Part shown: piece after piece, positions 7,429 to 15,313 of the stretch
How the letters are laid out: the number at the start of each line of letters is the position of its first letter
How positions within the stretch are numbered: the first letter of the stretch is position 1
Assembly (NCBI RefSeq): GCF_014384705.1
Contig: NZ_JACRSN010000023.1
Coordinates: 1 to 44,023, forward strand
Direction of reading: 5' to 3'
DNA: 44,023 nucleotides
Source of the DNA: Yeguia hominis
Lineage (GTDB): Bacteria; Bacillota; Clostridia; Oscillospirales; Acutalibacteraceae
Notes under the pieces: model-generated
What the model was told of the DNA's origin: nothing
Databases searched by the model: none
What the model saw: the letters and a program-made list of their open reading frames with translations, nothing else
Translations under genes and position numbers: made by a program

Positions 7429-8781
7429 ATGAGTAATGTCATAAGCGACTCCGTCAGCAAACTTTCAGCAATTACAGACCAAACACCTATAGATTGGGAT
7501 GCCTTCGATTCTGTTCTGAAGGGCTTAGAGGATATCAATGCCTATGATGAGCATTATGAAGAGACAATTCTGTCAGAGTTTATTATGGATGGAGAATTTT
7601 ACAAGCGTGGGTTCATCCTGGCAGATGTTGTCCGTCACTTTCTCGCTTGCGGTTATGATGTTTCTGCAAATAACGGGTTAAATGGTGGTCTGGCGCTTCA
7701 TTCGCTTTGTTGGTCATCGTACGATCATTACGTTTTGGAGGCTGCCAAGGTTCTTATGAATGCCGGAGCCCCCGTCAAATACAGAACCAGTGACGATGAT
7801 CCCAACGAAGAACCAGAGGGTCTGCTTGGAAGCATCAGCTGGAATCTTTCTGGTGCCTGGATGGTGGACAAGGACTATGCCTGGGCAAATACACTTGAAG
7901 CCTATTATGCTATGACAGAGGCTAATATTGCAGGCAAGGATTACAATGCCATAGACAATTACTTTGCTTGTATTGGGAAACCACTTACCGCTGTTTCTGC
8001 CGTCAATGTTGGCGGCAAACCCGCTCTATATGACGAGGGTGCTGTTTCTGTGTATTCCGAACCGCTCATCCTGTGGTTTGAGGACAAGCCCCTGGTAGTC
8101 AGCTGCTATACCGATTTTGTGGTAAACCCGGTATACGCTGATGACAAAAAGAACGACCTTGCAGATGTTACTGCAGCATTTTCCTCTCTTATTGGTACTG
8201 CGCTGAAAGAAGTGCAGTACATTGGCACAACCATCTGTTATTTCGAGTTTAGTAACGGAAAACGGCTGTTTTTTGCAAGCCGCGATATTGGAGACAGAAA
8301 ACGAGTCGGCACTTTTGATATACTGGCTGACAGCAAAAAAGTGAATGTCGAGCAACTCCGTATCGAGAGTTTCTGCGCCATAAGCGGTCGCACCTTTGCC
8401 AGCACCGTCACGGAATATAGCGAGGATGCTATTGCTCTCTTCTGTGATGATGCAGCATACCTTCTCTATCTCCGTCCTGGAACAGCCGACAGATACCAGT
8501 TTGGTATTTGCCCTTGTACCAAGAAATTGCTTATTGAATACACACGTCAGTATCCATTACAGCAACCGGTCAAAACCACATGGATTTATGACCAAAGTAT
8601 TCTGTCCGCAGTTCGCCTTGATTTCCCAGAAGGACACTTGTATATGGCGGCTACAGAATATTCTGACATCGAAATCCAGCTTTCAGATAAAATTTATAAT
8701 CCTTTGGATTACAAGGTTTTGCCTCACAAAGAGGGCAAACACATGGAATTCCTAAAAAGGAAGGTTGGTGATGAACTATGA
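7429..8781 (+). CDS. Unknown 450-aa protein with ankyrin-like N-terminal helices
   Basis: Not recognised as a named family. The first 130 or so residues are helical and include a pair of ankyrin-like helix-turn-helix units (ADVVRHFLACGYDVSANNG and AKVLMNAGAPVKY). The rest (about 140-450) looks like a beta-rich domain with many aromatic residues (ICYFEFSNGKRLFFASRDIG; IALFCDDAAYLLYLRPG). There is no signal peptide, membrane segment or catalytic motif I can point to. GAGGAG lies 8 bases before the ATG and codon use is normal, so it is clearly a real gene. Its stop overlaps the next start (ATGA), so the two are translationally coupled. Gene pairs of this look next to recombinase scars are often cargo; a defence, immunity or sensing role is only a guess. 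Confidence 0.7.
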   Translation: MSNVISDSVSKLSAITDQTPIDWDAFDSVLKGLEDINAYDEHYEETILSEFIMDGEFYKRGFILADVVRHFLACGYDVSANNGLNGGLALHSLCWSSYDHYVLEAAKVLMNAGAPVKYRTSDDDPNEEPEGLLGSISWNLSGAWMVDKDYAWANTLEAYYAMTEANIAGKDYNAIDNYFACIGKPLTAVSAVNVGGKPALYDEGAVSVYSEPLILWFEDKPLVVSCYTDFVVNPVYADDKKNDLADVTAAFSSLIGTALKEVQYIGTTICYFEFSNGKRLFFASRDIGDRKRVGTFDILADSKKVNVEQLRIESFCAISGRTFASTVTEYSEDAIALFCDDAAYLLYLRPGTADRYQFGICPCTKKLLIEYTRQYPLQQPVKTTWIYDQSILSAVRLDFPEGHLYMAATEYSDIEIQLSDKIYNPLDYKVLPHKEGKHMEFLKRKVGDEL

Positions 8782-9833
8782 AATTGTTCGATACTATCGA
8801 AGCAGTAAAGTTCCCGGAAGAAAATATGATATTTATAACCCGCGGTGGGTATCTTTACTATATTTACAACCCCAAATATAAATGGTGGAGAAAACACAGC
8901 AATGCCGGAAACGATCATCTTACCATCTCCAACTACCCTGATGTAAGCAGAGAAGAACTTGTTGATGCCATGAAGGGTGTTTTTCCAAAAAAGGAAACAG
9001 ATTTTATGCGTTTATGCAATTCATCCCAACTGTGCATCAGAGATATGCTGGATTTGCTCAAAGAGGATTATCCAAAATATATGGCTGACTATGCCATTTA
9101 CCATACTATACACCGGCTTTTGTTGGAGTCGGACATCTGCCATAAATCGTTTGAAAAATTGCAGAAACTGCTGGAGGATGCCACCACCAATCACCATAAT
9201 AGCAACCAGGTTCTCACTCAAATAAAGAATCTCTCTTTTGCCATCATCGGCAGAGACATTTTCAAGAGAGAAATCGGCATTGTCGATGGTCACGATAGTT
9301 CGTCTTATTTTTGGATTATGCCCGTGCGGGTCATTGACTTTGAGAATACCGCTGATCTGGATAGCGTTGCAGAAATGAGAAGTGCAGAGATTTCGATTGA
9401 AGAGGATGACGTTGCACAATACCTCACACCGTTTCTCTACAAATATTTCGATGAGGAACTGACAGAAAACAAGAAGCGAAAAGATGTTTCCGGCTTTGAA
9501 TGGTACTTAGAGCATAACTTTTTTACATTCGATTCGATGGCACTGATCTTAAAGGACATTGAGGATACCGTTGATGCGTTGAGTTCTGGAAGAGAGACAG
9601 AATACACCCAAAAACTGAAAATAAAGAGAGGCACCGCAACCTACCAGTTGGTATATGCTAAAAACCTAACCGCAGAAGAGGTCGCAGAGTACAATGCCAA
9701 TAGACCCACAGAGGATGATACCGCAGAGGCGCTCGTTGTTGATTTTTATCAGCGTTTCCTCTACCGGATGGAGCATATGCTCAAAGTCGGCAAAGAGAAG
9801 GGATATAACCTGATCTCCTTTATGGGTCCCTAA
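8778..9833 (+). CDS. Unknown 351-aa protein, coupled partner
   Basis: Not recognised. The start ATG overlaps the upstream stop by 4 bases. The protein is soluble and mixed alpha/beta: an aromatic N-terminus (GGYLYYIYNPKYKWWRKH, about residues 23-40), a helical middle (ELVDAMKGVFPKK; HRLLLESDICHKSFEKLQKLLEDA), an acidic stretch (EISIEEDDVAQYL), and a C-terminal helix ending VGKEKGYNLISFMGP. No zinc sites, Walker motifs or nuclease signatures are visible. Tight coupling to the 450-residue protein suggests a two-component complex or sequential action. The unit is bounded downstream by a nested inverted repeat and two terminators, so it is a self-contained transcript. Confidence 0.7.
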   Translation: MKLFDTIEAVKFPEENMIFITRGGYLYYIYNPKYKWWRKHSNAGNDHLTISNYPDVSREELVDAMKGVFPKKETDFMRLCNSSQLCIRDMLDLLKEDYPKYMADYAIYHTIHRLLLESDICHKSFEKLQKLLEDATTNHHNSNQVLTQIKNLSFAIIGRDIFKREIGIVDGHDSSSYFWIMPVRVIDFENTADLDSVAEMRSAEISIEEDDVAQYLTPFLYKYFDEELTENKKRKDVSGFEWYLEHNFFTFDSMALILKDIEDTVDALSSGRETEYTQKLKIKRGTATYQLVYAKNLTAEEVAEYNANRPTEDDTAEALVVDFYQRFLYRMEHMLKVGKEKGYNLISFMGP

Positions 9834-9846
9834 TAACCCCGCAGAT

Positions 9847-9907
9847 GGTTTCATTTCTGTGGATAGGTTTCATTTTCAAGTGAAACCTTTTGAAACGCTA
9901 TGAAACC
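9847..9907. repeat. Nested inverted repeats of GGTTTCA
   Basis: Two concentric inverted repeats lie just after the unknown gene pair. The outer arms are GGTTTCAT (9847-9854) and ATGAAACC (9900-9907). The inner arms are GGTTTCA (9866-9872) and TGAAACC (9881-9887). An additional TTGAAAC copy lies between. The regular arrangement could be a protein binding array, a recombination site or a folded 3' end of the transcript; nothing decides between them. Confidence 0.55.
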
Positions 9908-9933
9908 GTATCATTATTAGCAACTGCTGCCAC

Positions 9934-9983
9934 GAAAGAACGAACTTTTGTCTACCATGACAAAGTTCGTTCTTTCTTTTTCG
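9934..9983 (+). terminator. Strong terminator after the unknown gene pair
   Basis: A very long hairpin: arm GAAAGAACGAACTTTTGTC (9934-9952), 6-base loop, arm GACAAAGTTCGTTCTTTC (9959-9976), with a single bulged T, followed by a T run. It terminates rightward transcription. Confidence 0.85.
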
Positions 9984-10038
9984 GGGATAAAAACGCCATA
10001 ATGATAATGATGGAAAAAACAGCAAAAGTAGCTAAACG

Positions 10039-10083
10039 GAGCATCGGAGCAGTTAAATAGGCTGTACCGATGCTCTTTTTTTG
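10039..10083 (+). terminator. Second rightward terminator
   Basis: Perfect 9-base arms GAGCATCGG (10039-10047) and CCGATGCTC (10067-10075) are followed by eight T residues. A 19-codon open frame begins at about 10000 and ends inside the hairpin; I do not consider it a gene. From here to 10231 I see no gene, only AT-rich sequence leading to the outer end of the IS481 remnant, whose terminus I cannot place precisely. Confidence 0.8.
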
Positions 10084-10231
10084 TTTGCAGTACCGGGGTT
10101 TCGGGCAGCATGCGAAAGTTCGTTGTATGCCTCAATAAAGGGCCAACAAAAGGTTGATATTGAAAAAATTAAACACAAAAATCCGCAATAAATTCAAAGA
10201 AGCACGATTTTGTACGCCAATTGTAGGTTTG

Positions 10232-10949
10232 TCAAACAAAATGGACAGCGAACTCGGAGGGAGAAAGCCGGCGGAGGGGTCTCATGGGTAAGTTGTTAGA
10301 GCGACGATTGTGAACGGCAAGCTGCTTTGTGAAATCATCCAGAGAATAGAAAGCGTGGCAGGAGTAAAAACGCTTCTGATCCTCGCGGCGGTTGCGCTCG
10401 ACCTTGCCGTTGTGGCGCGGGGTATACGGACGAATGCGCTTGTGGCGAACGCCCAGCTCAGCGGCAGTCTTTTCAAACAGCGTCGGTAAGTCGCGATTGC
10501 TGCCAGAAAAGCGGTTCGTAAACTCAAAGCCGTTGTCTGTCTGGACACATTCCACCTTGATGCCGCGGCGCATATACCACACTTTCAGTCTGCGCAGGAA
10601 ATCCGCCGAGGAATAGGTAGACTGCTCCGGATAGGCGGCGAGGAAACGCAGGCGCGTGAACTCGTCAATGGCGGTGTACTGGAACAGCCGAAGGTTCGGA
10701 TCTGCGATACAGCTGCGCGGCACGACCTTCACGTCGACCTGAACGCGCTCGCCGGGATAGGTTATCTGCTCATACGGCTTGGACTTGTATGTCTTTTTGG
10801 GCTTTTCGGCGGGAAACAGACCCATTTTACGCATGACACGGAACAGACTTTCCGGACAGCGTGTATAGCCGCGCTGCCACAGGCGGTGCCAAAGTTCGAT
10901 CATGCCTAGGGTCGGGTTCCTGCGGCGCATGTCGCGGATGAGCGTTCGG
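10232..10949 (-). pseudogene. IS481-family transposase, N-terminally truncated
   Basis: About 235 codons of a DDE transposase, homologous to the C-terminal two thirds of IS481-family enzymes. Visible catalytic elements: RVQVDVKVVP (first Asp), CVQTDNGFEF (second Asp) and HNGKVERNRREDQ (Glu), plus the family ending RLSPSEFAVHF. The N-terminal helix-turn-helix domain is missing. The frame is cut at 10949/10950 exactly where the terminal repeat of the IS256-family element begins. The missing 5' part is not present beyond the other end of that element (after 12498), so the break is more than a simple insertion. It cannot act without the DNA-binding domain. Confidence 0.85.
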
Positions 10950-11010
10950 GGTCAATCCCAAATTCTGTGTAAACGCTAAATCGTGGTGCAAAATAGAGCA
11001 AAATAATTTT

Positions 11011-11042
11011 AAGGCGGGAGCGGCGTAAGCTGCTCCCGCCTT
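11011..11042 (-). terminator. Hairpin after the IS256 transposase
   Basis: GC-rich hairpin AAGGCGGGAGC / GCTCCCGCCTT with a short loop. On the leftward strand it is followed by TTAAAATTATTTT. It likely terminates the transposase transcript inside the IS. Confidence 0.65.
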
Positions 11043-11067
11043 GTCTATAAAATAACAGCGCTTCGAG

Positions 11068-11111
11068 GGTATGTCAAGGGCGGAGACGTCAGCCTCCGCC
11101 CTTGACATACC
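11068..11111. repeat. Perfect 18-bp-arm inverted repeat
   Basis: Arms 11068-11085 (beginning GGTATGTCAAGGGCGGAG) and 11094-11111 are exact reverse complements around an 8-base loop. It lies in the IS between the transposase stop and the left end, outward of which is a second hairpin. The stem has no T run, so it is not an ordinary terminator; it may protect the transposase gene from outside transcripts. Confidence 0.75.
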
Positions 11112-11126
11112 GGCGTGCAGAGTCGG

Positions 11127-12366
11127 TCAATCCGGCATACGGCCGGCAAAGAACACGGCCGGCTGCGCATGGATCAGGCTCCAGTCCTGCCGTCTTCCGG
11201 CCCATTTCTTCGTAATATCCATCATGGCCAGATACAGCATCTTCAGCAGGCTGTCATCCGTAGGAAATACCGATTTTGCCTTGGTTGCTTTCCGAAGCTG
11301 CCGGTTAAAGCCCTCGATTGCATTGGTCGTATAGGATCAGACGGCGCACCTCCTGCGGGTATTTGAAATAGGTACTCAGGTTGGGCCAATTCTCCCGCCG
11401 GGACTGGGCAATTTTCGGGTATTTTTTGTCCCATTTCTCCGCAAAGGTATCCAGAGCATCCAGCGCAGCAGTCTCATTCGCTGCGGCATAGACTGCCTTC
11501 AAATCTGCCATGAGCGCCTTTATGTCCTTGCAGGACACATATTTGTTGGAATTTCGGAGCTGATGGATGATACAGTTCTGGATTTCCGTTTTGGGGAACA
11601 CCGCTTCAATCGCTGCAGAAAACCCGGTCAGATTGTCTGTGCAGGCGATGAAAATGTCCTCAATTCCGCGGTTTTTCAGGCTGTTGAGTACCGTTGCCCA
11701 GTATTTGGCGCTTTCATTTTCACCGACCCGCATGCCCGGAACGTCTTTCCTGCCGTCCAGATCAATGCCGATGGCGATATAGACAGCCTTCTTCACAATT
11801 TGGCCTTCGCTGCGGACATGGTAGTGGATGGCGTCCATGAAAACCACTGCGTAGACGATTTCCAGCGGCCTCTGCTGCCATTCTTTTGCGATGGGGAGAA
11901 TCTTGTCCGTAATACGGCTCACGGTCGTGTCGGATACCTATACGCCGCAGATATCCCGAATGTGAACCGCAATATCCAATGTTGTCATGCCCTTGGCGTA
12001 CATGGACAGGATCTTCTCCTCGATGTCCTGACTGATACTGGTCTGGTTTTTCCTCAGCACCTGAGGCTCAAATTCGCCCTTACGATCCCGGGGCACGGAT
12101 ATCTCCACATCGCCGAAGCCGGTTCGCAGCGTTTTGCTGCTGTGCCCGTTCCGGCTGTTGTCCGTGTCCTTGGTTTTATAGTCGTACCTGCTGCAGCCCA
12201 GTTCGTCGTCCAGCTCCGCATCAAGGCCGTTTTCCATAAATTCGGCAATCGTTTCCTTGAACAGGCTCTGAATGTCGTCCATGCTGCCGATGTTCGCCAT
12301 CTGCAGCAGCTCTCTGATCTTTTCCCTGCGGGCATTTTCTTCCGGGGTGCGTTTCTTTCTTGCCAT
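11127..12366 (-). pseudogene. IS256-family transposase (amber codon and frameshift)
   Basis: The frame starts at MARKKRTPEENARREK and is a Transposase_mut (IS256) protein of about 410 residues. After DICGV an in-frame TAG (11938-11940) interrupts what should read on into SDTTVSRITDKILP. The second half continues in the same frame with the first two catalytic aspartates (FMDAIHYH, CTDNLTGF). Near 11328-11333 an extra base shifts the frame: the correct continuation TTNAIEGFNRQLRKATK, which holds the catalytic Glu, is found in another frame and runs to a TGA at 11127-11129. With two lesions the enzyme is dead. Since TAG serves as a normal stop elsewhere in this window (the MazF and sigma-like genes), a recoded amber is unlikely. 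Confidence 0.9.
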
Positions 12367-12477
12367 TGTAAAACCTCCACTGTGGTGCTTCTATTATACA
12401 CCACAGTGGAGGTTTACACAAAGTATGGGACGGTCTCGATACGATACAGGCTCATAGCCCAAATTCAGAAATAGTGT

Positions 12478-13137
12478 CTACAGAATTTGGGATTGACCAG
12501 ATTTCTTGTATTTGTAGTTTACTGTAATAACAAATGTGATAACCCCAACGATGAAAACAAGCATATATATCATGCTGATCTTCATGTGCAACTCTCTGTC
12601 TGCAAAGTAAATAGGCACATACAAAACATTCAGTGCAAGTGCAAAAATGCCAACCAGCAGGCTCATAATACGCAGTTGCTTTGTAATCTTTGGAAAATTG
12701 CTGCTTTCTGACTTTTTATAACCGGCAATCATTGAAAAATCATTGTTTTTAATACTGCTCTCAAAAGCAAAATACATAATGAGTGAAATTATATCGGCCA
12801 ATAAAACCGATACAATCACTCCAATAATATTGATTTTTCCAGTAAGAGCCATGACAAAATGAACTATGCAAAGCAGTGTGCTTGCTCCGCAAATTATCAG
12901 TCCTTTTTGGTTTTTTTCAACCAGACCTTTCGATTGACCATCACTTATGATTTCATCAAGAGAAACTTGAAACAAGGAGCTAATTCTTATAAGCATATCA
13001 GCATCGGGTTGTGTTTTTCCATTTTCCCAATTTGAAACAGCCTGTCGGGAAACATAGAGGCTTTCAGCAAGGGTTTCTTGGGACATGTTGTGCCGCATAC
13101 GGAGATTGCGTAGTGTTTCACCAATTCGATTTTCCAT
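12478..13137 (-). CDS. XRE-family regulator with membrane C-terminal domain (3' end replaced by IS)
   Basis: Residues 5-60 form a classical Cro/CI helix-turn-helix (LRNLRMRHNMSQETLAESL, VSRQAVSNWENGKTQPD). A linker follows, then four hydrophobic segments at about 80-100, 104-125, 155-176 and 186-208. XRE proteins with a membrane tail are widespread in Firmicutes and often regulate adjacent genes in response to envelope signals; the signal here is unknown. The last six residues (GQSQIL) and the TAG stop are encoded by the terminal repeat of the IS256-family element, so the native C-terminus was cut off close to its end. The core domains remain, so function may survive. The start has no strong ribosome site (AGGT 9 bases upstream). 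Confidence 0.8.
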   Translation of the reverse strand: MENRIGETLRNLRMRHNMSQETLAESLYVSRQAVSNWENGKTQPDADMLIRISSLFQVSLDEIISDGQSKGLVEKNQKGLIICGASTLLCIVHFVMALTGKINIIGVIVSVLLADIISLIMYFAFESSIKNNDFSMIAGYKKSESSNFPKITKQLRIMSLLVGIFALALNVLYVPIYFADRELHMKISMIYMLVFIVGVITFVITVNYKYKKSGQSQIL

Positions 13138-13831
13138 TTATCCGACCTCATTTTCGATATCGTCTTTATTGTATAGACAAGGCATGCAGCAAACCATACT
13201 ATTTAGCTTACATCTGCGCAACATTTTGTTGCGCCTTGACAAAAAATAAATACCGCATAGAAATTCGCGCTATCTTGATTATAGCAGAAAAATATGCACG
13301 ATTCTACCGCTCAACAAAAGAAAACCGTTAATAAAAAAGCGCTTGACAAAACGCTTTATGACCAACCATTTCAATTTTAGCATAGCTCTATGAGTTTTCT
13401 TCCTCTTTCGCAGTTTGCAGCCAAGATATACCTCATCCGCTCCGACTATCCGGACCGTCAAGGGACGAGTCGTTTTTTTGCGCACAGTGCGAAAAAATCT
13501 CCACTCTTAAACCCTTGACCGTCCGGATTTTTGCCGCTGCCTTTTCGTCGCCGAAAACGGGGAACAGGATTAGTAAACCCTGCACCCCGCTTTTGTCCGC
13601 TTCATTTTAGCGGCAAAACCGTCTGCACTTGCGCGGCGTTCACTGTCGACTTTTGCGAGGCTTCGCGCCCCGCGCCCCCCCGACCTCAAACAAGGAACAG
13701 AACGTAGCCCTTACAGCGCAGGAAAGCATGTGAATATGGAGTATTTACCCCTGCCACAGCCTCTTTTCCGAGGTGGGGTACTGTCAAGAATTATGCGCAA
13801 AAAGGTTTGCAGACTCCGGCTGAATGAGAAG
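13138..13831. other. Gene-poor stretch between regulator and second IS
   Basis: No convincing gene. A perfect palindrome GCGCAACA-TTT-TGTTGCGC lies at 13216-13234, next to a TTGACA at 13236-13241, about 80 bases upstream of the XRE start; it may be that regulator's operator. A leftward 68-codon frame (13279-13485, starting at GTG; VRIVGADEVYLGCKLRKRKK) has no ribosome site and I do not call it. From 13540 to 13700 the sequence turns GC-rich and looks like the degraded edge of another element. Confidence 0.5.
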
Positions 13832-15022
13832 TCAGCCGGCAATAGGGACGTCGTTCAAAGCCGCCTCCAGATGCTTCATATTCATGTGCTTCTTGTTGCC
13901 CCGCTGCGTTCCCGCCACATGACGCAGCCTTGCACAGACCAGCATCAGCGCAGAGTTCCCATCGGGGAACGTTCCCGCCGCACGCGCCCTGCGGCGGATC
14001 TCACGGTTCAGCCGTTCAATCACATTGTTGGTGCGGATACGCGTCCAGTGCTCGCCGGGAAAACCACAGCAGGTCAGCGTCTCCTCGATGCCGTCCTCAA
14101 CCTTCTTGGCAGCCTCCTTCAGCTTCATCGCTCTCAGCTCGGCAACGACAGCTCTTGTCTTCTCGCGGGAGACTTTCTTGCTCTCCTGCGCATGGATCGC
14201 CTTGAGCATTTTCGCTGCAATCTTAACCTTTGATTTTGGCACAACGGAGAAAACATTGCGGCAGAAATGCACGATGCAGCGCTGGTATTTGGCATCTGGG
14301 AATACTTCGCCCACGGCCTCCAGCATCCCCATGCATTTGTCGCCGACGATGAGCTTTACGCCGTCCAAACCGCGGCCACGGAGCCACTGGAAGAAGCTGA
14401 CCCAGCTGGCCTTGTCCTCTTTCATCCCCTCGGCAGCGCCCGGAACCTCACGAAACCCGTCCTCATTCACGGCAATTGCCGCCGGAATGGCAGCATTTTC
14501 GTATTCTCCGCCCCAGTTGCGGCGCAGGCAGATGCCGTCCACGTAGACATACGGATAGCGTCCGCCCTGCAAAGGACGGTTCCGCCAGTCTTCAATGCGG
14601 ACGCAGGCTTTCTTGTTCAGTTCGCTGACGGTGGCAGGCGAGACCTTGCTGTCCCACAGAGCCTCGGTGATGTTCTCCACACGGCGCACGGAAACGCCAG
14701 CTAGGTACATCTCGATGAGGGCCTCCTCCACGCTGCTCTCCCGGCGGCGATACCGCTCGATGATGGCCGTCTCGAAGGATACGCCCTTGAGCCACGGCAT
14801 ATGGAGCGTGACATCGCCGGAGGTCGTGGTGAGGTTCCGGTCATAGTGGCCGCTGCGATAACCCTGACGGGCCTCGCTGCGCTCGCAGCGGGCCGCCTGC
14901 GTCAGGGACTCCGCCTCCTTTTCCAGCAGCTCGTTCAGGGTTTCTTCCGCGCTGCTTCGGACCAATTCCCTGATCTACCCCTTGATTAGTTCCTCATTCA
15001 GCTGTACAATTTTCTCTGACAT
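13832..15022 (-). pseudogene. Second IS256-like (Transposase_mut) transposase with amber codon 16
   Basis: The ATG at 15022 has a good AAAGGAG ribosome site and begins MSEKIVQLNEELIKG. Codon 16 is TAG (14975-14977), after which the same frame continues without damage (IRELVRSSAEETLNELL) for 380 residues. All three catalytic positions are visible: YVYVDGICLRR, LIVGDKCMGM and RTNNVIERLNREIRRR. The other IS256-family copy in the window is only distantly related (different sequence, different ends). Only one base change separates this copy from an open gene. Internal initiation at a nearby alternative codon (LVRSS, 14965) could give a shortened protein, but no ribosome site supports it. I could not define matched terminal repeats; GCAAATTGA-type direct repeats near 15105-15145 may be part of the right end. 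Confidence 0.85.
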
Positions 15023-15243
15023 CGTTTGCTGTCTCCTTTCGAATGTTTGTGTTGTGACTTCATTCTACCAGAGCCTGCAAGCGATGTCTTCTTTTATCCT
15101 CTTTTCAATTTGCGCAACTTATCTTACCTTATCAATTTGCGGGACTCACAATAGAAAAACTTTGGTACAGAATTAAAAAAACAAAGAGTGCAGACCGTTC
15201 GTTGTCAATTTCTAGACGCAAATGGTTGATATCAATTAAAAAA

Positions 15244-15290
15244 TCCGCCGGTGAAGCAGTGTTTCATGCTTGCCGGCGGACATTTTTTGA
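15244..15290. terminator. Terminator of the RND/YhgE operon
   Basis: Hairpin with arms TCCGCCGG (15244-15251) and CCGGCGGA (15273-15280), extended by partial pairing of GAAGCA with TGCTT. A run of T residues follows on both strands (ATTTTTT on each side), so it can stop transcription from either direction. It lies 24-35 bases after the stop of the heptad-repeat gene. Confidence 0.85.
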
Positions 15291-15313
15291 GATCTTGTAT
15301 CAGGAAAGCTCGG

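Larger units (their letters stand above)
10950..12498 (-). mobile_element. IS256-family insertion sequence (1,549 bp), decayed
   Basis: Both ends carry matching terminal inverted repeats: GGTCAATCCCAAATTCTGT at the left (from 10950) and its reverse complement ending at 12498. Inside is one leftward transposase frame with two lesions. The 8-9 base target duplication expected for IS256 is absent: the bases before 10950 (GCGTTCGG) do not match those after 12498 (AGATTTCT). With the cut-off IS481 gene on the left and a cut-off regulator on the right, this points to recombination or deletion after insertion. Confidence 0.88.

Noticed and set aside
9847..9907. CRISPR-like array of GGTTTCA repeats
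   Set aside because: The repeats are only 7-8 bases, in both orientations, with unequal gaps and no cas genes.
10000..10060. Tiny 19-codon frame MIMMEKTAKVAKRSIGAVK as a peptide gene
   Set aside because: It has no ribosome site and overlaps a terminator stem.
11563..12474. Rightward 303-codon frame inside the IS256-family element
   Set aside because: It is antisense to a recognised transposase and lacks a ribosome site.
13279..13485. Leftward 68-codon basic protein
   Set aside because: It has no ribosome site and no recognisable pattern; composition follows the local AT/GC change.
11938..14977. Genetic code with TAG read as Gln, suggested by amber codons in two transposases
   Set aside because: TAG is the natural stop of the MazF-like and sigma-like genes in the same window, and one of the transposases also has a frameshift; decay explains the data better.
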